This document shows, piece after piece, positions 24,570 through 35,366 of a stretch of DNA of 64,000 bases. Where the stretch lies: contig NC_049990.1 in the NCBI RefSeq assembly GCF_000003815.2, positions 7,974,758-8,038,757 of the forward strand, in the 5' to 3' direction. The notes beneath the pieces were generated by a model. It made no database searches. It was not told the DNA's origin and saw only the letters and a program-made list of their open reading frames with translations. Origin of the DNA: Branchiostoma floridae. Lineage: Eukaryota; Chordata; Leptocardii; Amphioxiformes; Branchiostomatidae. Within the stretch, counting starts at the first letter, position 1, and each line of letters starts with the position of its first letter. A program made the translations under genes and the position numbers.

Positions 24570-27500
24570 TTACACCAGGGAAACACACAGTAAAGTTACA
24601 GCAACCACCAGCACAACAAAGGCCAGGAGGAAAAACAGCAGCTGCGGAACAGATGGAAGGTATTTCTCCCACGAAACGGCAGCCACGGGGGTGGGCGGGG
24701 CGTCAATACTGTGGGGTTCCTCCTGCCAGATCTCGTCTTCGGATATCTTCCCCATGGCATGCAAAATCTGGAAGTTGGTCGGGAATAAATGACAAGAAAT
24801 CATGTCAGAAATAGATGCACTCAAAAATACTGTAACAGTTCTACTCGACTCAAACTTTGTATTTACACTTAGAATGTGTGAGTTGTGCAGCAAATCTCTA
24901 TCATAACTCTTTCTTAAGTCTCTGTGTCCAAGGTTTTTTGCTTAATCTGCACGTGTCTATACATAAACCTGAAAAAAAAATAACCAAAAAGTTGAGACAA
25001 AAAAGAGGCACAATAAACTTATCAGCAAGTTTCATTTACCTCTCTTGCCGCTCTCTCTCCAGCTTCTACAGCCCCATCCATGTACCCATTCCACTTCACA
25101 GCAGTCTCTGAACCAGCAAAGTACACACAGCCAAAGGGCTTGCCTAGCTCACTGCAGGGACAGTAAATAACAGACAGCAACTTACATTTGAATTGGATAT
25201 GTCCAAAGAACAAGCTATGGTGTATTTAAAGGTGACCAAGGGTGGTCGTATTTTGATGACAGCACAATCAGATACTTACTTGTTTTGACTTCTATCAAAT
25301 TTGTAAAGTCTTCTTCAAATGACAAAAAGTGAAGCTGTACTTTCTTGTATACGCTTTTCTCACCTCCGATTGGTTGGTAGTTTCTAAGCAGGGCAGGGCC
25401 CTTGTGTAAGATAACCAATCAGCATCCGAGGTCTCAGTTTACACTGACCAGATAAGCCAATCAGCACTGAGGATCTCAGGCTTTCCTTCAGAATTGTTTC
25501 AACCAGGAACTTTTGTTTTCTACAAAAAAATTGTTAGATTTACAATATGTACCTGCCAAAGCTTGTCAGCACACCTGGTCCTAAGTTTGCCCCAGGTCCT
25601 CCTCCAGAAAAGGTGTCCGCCATCCAGTTATGTTCCACATAGTGCACAGGCTGAAGGCAAAAGACATGGTTGCACAAATTACCATCAATAATGTTTCCCT
25701 TCACAGGACGAAACACCAAAATGATTGTTTTTACTTCTTTTTCTCTCTTCTTCCTCTTCTTCAAGCAAATAAGGTCAATGACCTAAACCAGATAGCTGTG
25801 ACCATAGCAAGCACCCTGTGGTGTTCAATTACATAATGTAGCAAGTGGCAGGACAGAGCTGGTGGGGCTGGTAACCAATGTATTTCAGTAAGAATAAACA
25901 GAGCAGTGGTTTGTTAAGTTATCTAACCACTAGATTGCTTTGCTTTTTAGTAATCCTTTTGTCAGATTTAAAACAATTGACATTCCCTGGTAGAAAAAAA
26001 CTGAAATTCCCATCACAGTAGTAAGTACAGTGGATATCAGGGCTCCAGCCAGCGTCCGTTTTTCCGTCAATTGACAGGAATTTGCTGCGTGTGATGGAAA
26101 TTTTTTAAAACCAATCCGTCAACCTTGACGGACAAAAATGCTTGGTGGAAGCTACAGGTAGCTTGGGGACGCTGTCCATGGTCGGAAAGCCACACACTGT
26201 TTGTTTTGCTATTGTTATGATTGTTGACTTAGTGTGTCGGCGCCCTTTCACATTAAAAACCCGTTTTTCAAGGTCTCAGTTCCGTCTTTCTAACTTAATT
26301 TTCGCGGTTTTCACGACAATGGGAATTGGCTGATGGAAAAAAATTTTGAGCTGGCTAGAGCCCTGGTGGATATATAAAATATGTTTTATAGTTTACCACA
26401 ACTCACATGAAGGAACTCTGGACACTGGAAAACTTTAGCATAGTGTTCACACACTGCCTGCTTCCTGAAAATACAGTTGAACTTATAGACCTATAGAACT
26501 AATCACTTGAGATTATGTATTATGTATGAACCTAAATAAAGCTTTCTTCTCCTCAACTTGCAGTGTTAACCTGCAGGATAGAGGCATCAGGCAGATTGCT
26601 ATTAAGGTAGCCTCAATGACACCTGTGTGCTTGCATATCTTATATTAGAACATCTAAGAGTACATAATTCTTCTTTGCCATGTTTTCTCTTGCCACAAAA
26701 TTTCTCAGGAGCACACAAAAAAGACAGTACTGTACTACAATAAATTTAAGTTTTCTGTATTATCTCATTACTATAAGATTGATCAGACCTTTGCTCTTCA
26801 GTCATGTCACAGACTTTTCTGGCCTGTGTTGAAGTAATGAACCCCACAAGTGCAGGAAAGGAGCCATCTGGTTTAGTGTCATCTATGCAGGCAACAACAG
26901 GCCCTGTGTCGGACATTGCTGTACCACAGAAACCTGTGAGACACCAAAGATTATGCTGTCACTGTGCTTTTTTGTGTTGACCTCTTCATACTCATAGTAC
27001 TGCGTTTTCATGTCACCAGAAATATGATTGTGCCTACAATGGAAATACTAGCAGTTTAACATCCATTGGCATAATACCGGTCGGTTTACTGCAATTTCTC
27101 AAGCAATGCTAATTTGGCAAATGATCAACGCATCATTTTCTCCAGTTACATGTTGCTGTTACAGCTTACCTTTGCCACTTCTTCTGTGTAAATTATTTTG
27201 TCTCTCTGGTCCTGCTAAAAAAATAATATCGTAATTGGAACACACCGCGGAATTGTACGGAGAACGGGCGCGTGGTTGGAAGGGGGTGCACTATACCGGC
27301 CGAACGAAACACGGCACAATTAACTGCCGCTATGTACCTTTATACATCCTCTGTTGTTCCTTTCTTTCCTGTTAGTAGTTGCACAAAACAAAAATCTGCA
27401 TGAGCATACAAAAAGTCATGAGAAAATGGGCGTATACTGACAAGAATTTTCATTTAATTTTGGTCCGTCACAACCGCTATGACGTAAAACTTTACTGCTG

Positions 27501-30500
27501 GCCGTAGCATTAAAAATGGCGGGAAAATGGCGGCGTACGTTCAATTTGACCCATTCAGCCGTAGATCCGGGCGATAATGCAACGGTTCCTCACACTTTTA
27601 CACGAGTTGTAGGTCACCAAAAGAAATTCAAGATTGCTGTTGAATCATGCTCGTCTTGTGCCGTGAGCACATTTGATTATTATCTACAAATCTGGCGATG
27701 AACGTGACAGTGTGTTTGTCCCACGACGAGCTCGCCTGCCCCGAAAATGACCTGAAAACTTTTGGCCTTGTTGTCTTCGAATGGATTGTTATCGATGCTT
27801 TGTAAATTATGTATTGGACACCTAGATGTCTGAAGTGTGCATACCTCAGAAATAACTATTGTTGCATGTGTAGATCTCTTTATAATAAGTTCCACTATTT
27901 TTAATCGACCGGTATAAGGCTTATGACCGGTATTATGCCAATGCATGTTTAATACAATCAGAACAAATACGATTGATTAGAGAAATGTTTCTACCTCAAA
28001 CTAAAAGCAGCTTGAAAACCTTCTTTCCCCTTCCTCTGCAAAAAAAATGAATTTATGGTATACTGCTAATGTCATCTTTGAATGATAGTGCAATAATTAT
28101 TTTGCCACCATCTAATGCAACTTTAATTCCTTGTTTAACATCTGTAGAATTCTCTATATCCTATAAGATTGACACATACACTGCATTTTGTCTGTGAATA
28201 TGATAATAAGACATATAAATCTTTCCCATAGCTTGAATAAGAGAAAGTTATTGACAAATGGAAATGAAAACTGCTGACCTCTCTCCTTCCAGAATGCTGT
28301 TTCGTAGTATGTCATTGTTTTGATGACTGATCCCATGGGCATCCTCTGTATCATCTGGTATTATGGCAAGAAAAAGTATTTCAACTTAATTGCCTGGTTT
28401 GAAACGATATCATGATGATGCCTGATTTAAAAAAAAAGGCAAAGTCAAAAACAAAGACTTTCCTTCAACCTTTCACGCAGCTCAATGTCATATTACTCAG
28501 CATCAGACGGTCTTTTAAGGCATAAAACCTTTGTATGTTAAAGAACCCAACACTTATCAAGAAAAGTAGAGATGACCCGGTGTGCTCCACTAGGCTAGAT
28601 GCAAGTCATAGCAAAACTGTATTGCATTGTACTATATATATTAGCTTCAAACCATCACACTTCATCTCAGCTCATAATGACAAGGGAAGAGAATTAAAAA
28701 CTCACCTGTATTTTCAAGTCTGGGAGTGGGGGTTCAAATAGAATCTGGTGGAGAAGTGTAGGTGGTATGGCACTTATAACATAGTTTGCCTGTAAAAGGA
28801 AAGATATACATAATGTGTAAAAACATAAATCCCCCGCTTACATATATCCACTAACTTGAAATATGACTCTATGCAAGAGATCTCCACGCAATGCAATATC
28901 CCCCTGCCAGTACAATGGACTTAAGAAAAATCATCACATTGAAAAGAAAGCTGTTGGCCATGCATAAACAATGTTTTTTCTGATGCTATGTTATAACATG
29001 ATATAGCAAACATGATTTCTAAGTGCAAAATCCAAGACAACCCCATAACCTACTCTGTACAGCTGTCCACTGTGTGTGGTCACCATGGTAACTGCCTCCT
29101 CCTGTTCTATCCTCATGACAGGGCTGGACAGAACAACTCTGTTGCCAAGCAACGCTGCAATCTTCTCACTCACTTGCATAGAGCCACCCACAAATTTGGT
29201 CTCCTGTATAAACATTACACAAATAATATTCTCTCTGCAAATACTGGACAAAAAACACATCCATGAAGGTATCAAGGCACAGTATAAACTGTGCACTATA
29301 TGGTGACACTGACAGCATGCAAAGCTTTGGAGATCCCTCATTTATTCCAAGACAACAGCACAGATGGTAACTCCTGCAGTTATAGTGAAACTTATTAAAC
29401 ATTTGGACAAAGAAGTTGTGACCCAATAAGTTGCTGAAATATGCAAATTATGACCAATCTGATACAACGTTGATAACTGTTGTAATGGGACATCAAAGCT
29501 AGTGTTTCTTAGGATGAGGCACACATAAAATGAATGAAGGAATGATAGAGTGAGTGAGTGAGTGAATGAATGACTCATTATCATCACAAAATCTCAACAC
29601 ATTTATACAAATAAGTGAGTTGTACCTGTGCTACATTTGTCGCATTTCTGAATCCACCTGAAGATGCCATACCAGCCAGGAAAAACAGAAATGATATCTC
29701 TTCCGGCTCACAGCAGTATATAGTGGTCACAATAACACCCAACAGCTTCTTTGATATGCTGAATATCAGAGGAATACATGTTTGAATACATAATTTCCAT
29801 TTTATAGACAAAATGAGATCTAGAGAAGATGCATGATAATGTGGTTTGAGCTAAATGTTTGGCTACCAAGCATCTATTAATTTCGTAATAAGGGGCTCTA
29901 ATGGTAATCTCTGCATAGGCTATAACGTCCTTGGCATAGGTGACTGTTAAAATATAATTGTTAATGTTTCTATCTCTCTACATGCTAATCTGACCTTCCT
30001 TCCACAATGCCATGGAAAATTCAATCAACTGAAATCCTAAATAACTTTGAAAAAAATTTTAAGATTACTTTTCATTCTTCTTAGGTTTAGGATTTTCTAC
30101 TAAGATACAATACAAAGACATACATATATTGGTACAGTCATACAGTAGTGCTGAAAATCAAGTGACATATATTATTAAAAATGTGACAATACAAACAAAT
30201 AAAGGGGCAATCTTGAGATTGTTTCAAACAATCTTGAGATTTTCCAGAACATCTTCACATCTTGTGGAAAAATCTTTAAACGTTTCACTTGGCATGACAA
30301 CGCCCACTGACTGAGGGTCGTTATGATCCATACAGTGACATGGAAGTTTTTCCACAAAAATATCATCTTTGTAAGAAAGCTTTAAAACGTTACAAGCATC
30401 TGTTTAAAGTTCAATGTGTAGTCCAAAATTATTCTGGATGGTGTTTTTCAGTTGTAGAAGACATAAGATAAAGATTGATGTCGATGTGCTGGTAGAAGGA

Positions 30501-33500
30501 CCCTACCTTGTCCAGCACTCCTTGTCCATGAACTCCTTGACTGTCATACTGTCCCATTCTTTAGCCCTTGGTGCCTTCCAGGGAGCTTCAGGTGGGACCT
30601 TAGGAATGTGTAAGGCACGTGTAAGCTGCGGTGGTTCGTATTACGTATATCTAGAAGGAATTTCAGAACTCTAAGAAGGATTTCTACCAAGAATCAGCAA
30701 TTCTGCCAGACTAAATTCTACACTGACATATATAAAAGTGTCAATCACAATAAATGGTCATCTGAGACTTTGGTAAGAACAGATCACGTCAGTTACAATG
30801 GCTTTGTACATACTCTCCGACTCAGGCAGAGTCTGACGTGTAAAGGACAAACTATATTTGTTAGTGATTTTTTCTTTATATAATCGTCTTGAAATAAAAC
30901 AAGCAAAAATAGTTCAAAAAGCCAATCCAGTGTCTGAACCTGTTTGCTGAACTCTTCAATCCGCCACAGCCAGTTGTTCATGTCCAGAAGAGCCAGCGGA
31001 TTCTTTGTCAGAAGGGAAGGGTCATCAGAGTTGGCTGATCGGTGTACTCCCTGTGTGGATACAAAAGATGTAACTAGAATACAAGATATCAAACCCAACC
31101 TGTACTCAATTAGTATCTTTTTGTAATTATCTTAATCACTGTCCATTGTCCATTGTATGACTCTCAAAACTTAGCCCTTGGGCTCAAACTGGCAAATAAA
31201 CTTTCTCTAACTTTCTGTTATTGAGTTGTCCAGATCATGTATTGTCAGAGGATGAATATTATTCACTCTTAAGTACTGTCTATCGTGAAAAGTTACACGT
31301 AACAATGATCTAGATTTGCGGTGACCTTTCCTGTGTGCAATACACTTAGTTTCCATTTTTGTATTACAACAGTTACTGTACTAAAGAGTTGTTTCAATCT
31401 GACAAATGCAAAACACTGCAAGAACTTCCTTCCCACTGTAAATAAAAAATTAAGTTGCCATGAAAATAAATGAATTTGAATTAAATTAACAGTTACTCAG
31501 TAGTACATCCATGGCAATTAGTATTTGATAATTCCCATTTAACTGTGCAATTATTTTTCCTCAATGTATAATTTATATTCTGAACATTAATTAGTGTCCG
31601 GAAAACCAGAGGTTGATGAAAGCTGGATCAGACAACANNNNNNNNNNNNNNNNNNNNNNNNNNNNNNNNNNNNNNNNNNNNNNNNNNNNNNNNNNNNNNN
31701 NNNNNNNNNNNNNNNNNNNNNNNNNNNNNNNNNNNNNNNNNNNNNNNNNNNNNNNNNNNNNNNNNNNNNNNNNNNNNNNNNNNNNNNNNNNNNNNNNNNN
31801 NNNNNNNNNNNNNNNNNNNNNNNNNNNNNNNNNNNNNNNNNNNNNNNNNNNNNNNNNNNNNNNNNNNNNNNNNNNNNNNNNNNNNNNNNNNNNNNNNNNN
31901 NNNNNNNNNNNNNNNNNNNNNNNNNNNNNNNNNNNNNNNNNNNNNNNNNNNNNNNNNNNNNNNNNNNNNNNNNNNNNNNNNNNNNNNNNNNNNNNNNNNN
32001 NNNNNNNNNNNNNNNNNNNNNNNNNNNNNNNNNNNNNNNNNNNNNNNNNNNNNNNNNNNNNNNNNNNNNNNNNNNNNNNNNNNNNNNNNNNNNNNNNNNN
32101 NNNNNNNNNNNNNNNNNNNNNNNNNNNNNNNNNNNNNNNNNNNNNNNNNNNNNNNNNNNNNNNNNNNNNNNNNNNNNNNNNNNNNNNNNNNNNNNNNNNN
32201 NNNNNNNNNNNNNNNNNNNNNNNNNNNNNNNNNNNNNNNNNNNNNNNNNNNNNNNNNNNAACTCGAGCTCCATGAAATTAAATCCCTATAGAAATAATAG
32301 CCTGATTAAATCTCGCTAATAGCAGCCCGCCCAACATCCGCCGGCCACGCGGGGAGGGGCTAGTTACAGCACCGGACAGCAGAGTTTGTGTTACAGTCAG
32401 ACTATAGAAATAAATGCTGTCATGACAATTCCTTCTGTCTCGGAAGACAATTTTGTAGGTTGCATCATGAATTTGCAGTAATAACAACAGTGGTCCAAGA
32501 AAAGGTTAAGCTGGTCATTGGCTTGCTAGTCTGTGTAACACAAACTCTGCTGTCCGGGGGCTGTAACTTGCCCCTCCCCGCAGAGTTTGTGCTCCACTAA
32601 TCTCATGAGCTGGGGGAACTGTTGTAGAAAATAGGTGGCCGGCGGATGTTGGGCGGGCTGCTATAAGCGAGATTTAATCAGGGTAATGGCTTGCTATTGA
32701 ATTATCAAAAGCACTTTAATTTTAAAAACTTACCGACACCGTGTTTGTCCTTCCTCCAACCCTGTCCCGGGCCTCCAGAACTTGAACTTCCAAACCAGTC
32801 TCATGGAGGAGCTTGGCAGCACACAAACCTGAGCAGACATACCACTTAATAATCAATTACAAGAGATCAAATTTACAAGTGGGCATTTGTTATAACATTT
32901 AACAAATGTGTGACATTCCTGCATATATATTTATTATCATATAGCCTACCCACACTGACCCATTTAAGAGTAGAGTAGAGTAGAGTTTCCGGTTGGGTAT
33001 GAGCGACAAATTCCTTTATAAAACATACATCTTTTATTCAGTACATAAATTTGAACAGTGAATTTGAACAACATAAAACTTGTACGTGAAATGTATTTCT
33101 GTTCCAAGGCTTGAAATAAGAACAAAGTTGATTCATTATGCTACAAACTGTTGCACGCTCCGTATTTCTCCACTCGCCCATTCTCCAGTTTGTCGAGTTT
33201 GTTCGTATCAGGCGCTAAATCTCTGCCGGCTTTCCTGAGGCATTCCAGGATCCCTGTGCTTCACAGCTCTTGAGAATCTCGTTCACTACGAACTCAGACA
33301 CGTCTTCTCCGAAGAAAGGTAGCATTTTGGTCCTCCAGCGCCATGACCGCTACTCAATGGCGGACCGTGGTGTTTTTGTCGTCTGAACTTGAATGGGCGG
33401 GGGTACAAGTAATTTTATTTTCCATTTGCAGTTTAAATTGGACATGACTTGAAATAGATTTTATTGTCTTAAATATTATAGGTAATTCAATGTTGTTTTA

Positions 33501-34020
33501 AGACGGCAAATGTTTTCTTTGAACAAAGAAACACGCACTACTGATGTTAATAGAGGGAGCCATCCCCCCTGCCATGCCTGTACTTATTCCCCTATCTTGG
33601 CAGATGGACAATTCCTAGATATCTCATTCTGATTGGCCAGCGTCCTGTTTGTCTGTCCTTCTGATTGGTTCAAACTTTCAAAAGTCATTATTGCACGTGT
33701 GTATTAATAAAAAATTTAATTCGGCGTCATAACCAGCATGAAATGGGGCCTTCTGATTGGCCCACGTCCCCTGGCTATATGATAATATCAATAATCAAAT
33801 GGGCCAGCAGGGCCCTCTGTGATAGCCATAGGCAATCATTAGCTGGGTAGGCTGCGCACCAGGCCAGGGAACGGCCAAACCAATGAGTAACCCATTAACT
33901 ACATGTAAATAAGGTTAATAAATAAACAAACAAAGAGTAATCACCACTTATTCCAGCTCCTATGACCACCACATCTGTATCTACCACTTCCCTCTTCCCT
34001 CCAGTTTCAAAACTGGTCAT
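24570..34020 (-). CDS. MAO-like copy 3, 13 of 14 exons visible, exon 3 in assembly gap
   Basis: Exons in gene order: 33945-34020, 32734-32828, exon 3 hidden in the N run, 30940-31050, 30507-30598, 29626-29758, 29054-29203, 28706-28789, 28279-28354, 26789-26933, 26407-26464, 25553-25650, 25040-25151, 24570-24767. If exon 3 has the 138 bases of its paralogues the product is about 521 residues. Intron sequence like that bordering exon 3 of copy 2 stops at 31637, right at the gap. Intact motifs: [34 protein letters not shown] and the C-terminal hydrophobic tail. The flavin loop is SGGGPGANL, so the FAD-linking Cys is Gly (25597-25599) and the following Tyr is Pro, as in copy 2. No stop or frameshift is seen, so this paralogue looks functional at coding level, perhaps with non-covalent FAD. 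Its introns carry several transposon insertions that copy 2 lacks. Confidence 0.9.
26038..26365. mobile_element. hAT-type MITE in intron of MAO copy 3
   Basis: 328 bases with terminal inverted repeats CAGGGCTCCAGCCAGC and GCTGGCTAGAGCCCTG (15 of 16 pair), flanked by a perfect 8-base duplication GTGGATAT (26030-26037 and 26366-26373). CAGGG ends with 8-base target duplications are typical of hAT elements. Absent from the same intron of copy 2. Confidence 0.85.
27064..27945. mobile_element. Terminal-inverted-repeat element, about 880 bases, in MAO copy 3 intron
   Basis: The left end CATTGGCATAATACCGGTC is the exact complement of the right end GACCGGTATTATGCCAATG. Copy 2 lacks it at the matching site. 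Both flanks contain GTTTAA, so a TTAA-type target is possible but not proven. The interior includes a CpG-bearing stretch with TGACGTAA and two AAAATGGCGG motifs (27511-27530), resembling a promoter with YY1-type sites, followed by an ORF of about 60 codons (27516-27701) of unknown nature. Confidence 0.75.
31638..32259. other. Assembly gap (N run)
   Basis: 622 N. By comparison with copy 2, exon 3 of MAO copy 3 starts within about 10 bases of the left edge of this gap. Open frames reported across the gap are artefacts. Confidence 1.
32298..32404 (+). mobile_element. MITE, TAGCCTG family, copy d
   Basis: 107 bases, TAGCCTGATTAAATC to CAGACTA, flanked by a perfect 9-base repeat TAGAAATAA (32289-32297 and 32405-32413). 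Intron 2 of MAO copy 2 (about 21040-21180) shows the same surroundings without the insertion. Confidence 0.85.
32527..32685 (-). mobile_element. MITE, TAGCCTG family, copy e (inverted)
   Basis: Reverse-oriented relative of copy d, TAGTCTGTGTAAC to GATTTAATCAGGGTA, with about 50 extra internal bases. Flanks share TGGCTTGC (32519-32526 and 32687-32694). Together with copy d it makes an inverted pair that could form a large hairpin in the copy 3 pre-mRNA. Confidence 0.75.
33141..33344 (-). pseudogene. Small mRNA-like gene relic nested in intron 1 of MAO copy 3
   Basis: The minus strand reads [20 protein letters not shown] then, after a one-base shift, [20 protein letters not shown] and ends ...YGACNSL stop at 33141. 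A 3' UTR-like stretch follows with AATAAA at 33033-33038. An earlier ATG at 33342-33344 is in another frame. Copy 2 has only 234 bases in the matching intron, so this arrived later. The parent protein was not recognised. No poly(A) tail is visible; the region is bracketed by AGCCTACCCA (32943) and its complement (33844), so it may ride in a transposon. Confidence 0.4.
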
Positions 34021-34350
34021 GTTGCGGCAGATACCACCTCAGAATTCCACAATTTCTGATGATTTTGACTCTGACGTCTGAAAGAGCTGGAAAAGAGGAA
34101 GAGACAACCTCCTTGGAGACATGTAGAATGCAGATGACGTCACGCCCACCTGGGTGAACTTTGACCTAAAAGTTTCAATTACCCACAGCTCTCCGCGCGG
34201 GACGGGAGTCAAGGCGGTTGCTAAGGACGATCGTACTGTCATTTCGGGTCAAAATAATGTTTTTCTGACTCCGCCGTCGGCTGAAACTGCACAAGAAGAA
34301 TTCTTTATATCTCTATCTACCCTGTGAGCCTATCAACAGGCGGACAAAAG
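34021..34350. promoter_or_regulatory. Divergent promoter between MAO copy 3 and DNAH2-like gene
   Basis: The MAO copy 3 start codon is at 34018-34020 on the minus strand. A consensus donor (AAAG before GTATGT) at 34350/34351 on the plus strand probably ends the dynein 5' UTR exon, because the first coding exon begins after an acceptor at about 35354, a few bases before its ATG. So about 330 bases serve both genes. Inside are a perfect CRE (TGACGTCA, 34135-34142), a DR1 nuclear-receptor-type site (minus strand AGGTCAAAGTTCA, 34155-34167) and a CpG-rich CTCCGCGCGGGAC block, all shared with the promoter of copy 2. No TATA box is evident. The UTR exon is inferred. Confidence 0.55.
34270..34350 (+). 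other. DNAH2: Probable 5' UTR exon of the DNAH2-like gene
   Basis: The first coding exon is preceded by a pyrimidine-rich tract and acceptor TTCATCAG a dozen bases before the ATG, so an upstream non-coding exon must exist. The best donor upstream is AAAG/GTATGT at 34350/34351. The 5' end is unknown and the start given is approximate. Confidence 0.4.
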
Positions 34351-35366
34351 GTATGTCATTGTAAATAACGGCGTAAGAATGTAGGTTCTTTTTCTGATTG
34401 TTTACAACGGCAGCCATCTTGAATCTAGGGCAATTAGTGACGTTTCGATGCTTCCATCGCAAGTTTCAGCGCAAAGCTGTGATTTCTTTTCATACTTATA
34501 TCGCGAAGAAACCGTTATCCATACCCTTGTCTTTGGAAACTGCATGACAGAGGTTGGAGATGTGTAGTTTTCTTGCTGAAGCTTTATTGCCCCCCCCCCC
34601 CTCCCACTATCGGATCTCTTGGTTGAATTGGTTACAATGGAGGACAATTGCAGTGGTTTTTTATTTCATGGCAATGGCGCAGGTCTTAATTCACACCTAT
34701 GGCTGATCTGACCTATGTCTGTCCTATGTCTGATCTATTTTGCTTGCATGTTATGTTAGATTACAAGTTAATTTGATTGTTGTAACTTATATGTAAGTAT
34801 TCGATCCTGATTTGATATGAAGGTTATTTTGAAGTGATCTGAACTAGGTCAAATCTAGTAACCTACTTTAAGTTTGAGGATAGCCTGCTGCCTGGCATAC
34901 CCTGTTACGTAGAGCAAGGAGGTTAAAAAATCAAACCTAAGCATAGAGAATGATCCATTTTGAATTCCATGTAATTTGTAGCCTGAATGAGATTGCTTAA
35001 ATTTCACATACGGTAGAGATCAAGCAATTGGTGCATTTCTACATTCTAATTTCTATGTACAGCAATAATTATGCTGAGATTTTATTAAAGTGAAGCCAGC
35101 TTACAAATCTAAAAAAGTCCACAGTGTCTCTAAATTTATTGTTAAGCCTTGATGATGGTTACAACCCAGCCCACTTGCCCCACCCACCCCGTGAAGGGCC
35201 CCTTTATTTGGAGTGACACAGACCTAGAAGGAAAAGCTGGATATATCAGATAATTGCTCTAAAAGACTTTCTTTAACTTATCAGTGTTTATCACTTCTTC
35301 AGTATGCTCTCATTGCATATAATTTTTTTTGTTCATTTTACTTTTTTATTCATCAGATTTGAAACA
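34351..35366 (+). other. Probable first intron of DNAH2-like gene
   Basis: No coding signal. It includes a C13-14 homopolymer near 34588-34602 and ends in a strong pyrimidine tract and acceptor at about 35354, followed by a dozen bases of 5' UTR and the ATG. Confidence 0.45.

Noticed and set aside
31587-32319. Three long ORFs of 220-241 codons
   Set aside because: They run through the N gap and carry no sequence information.
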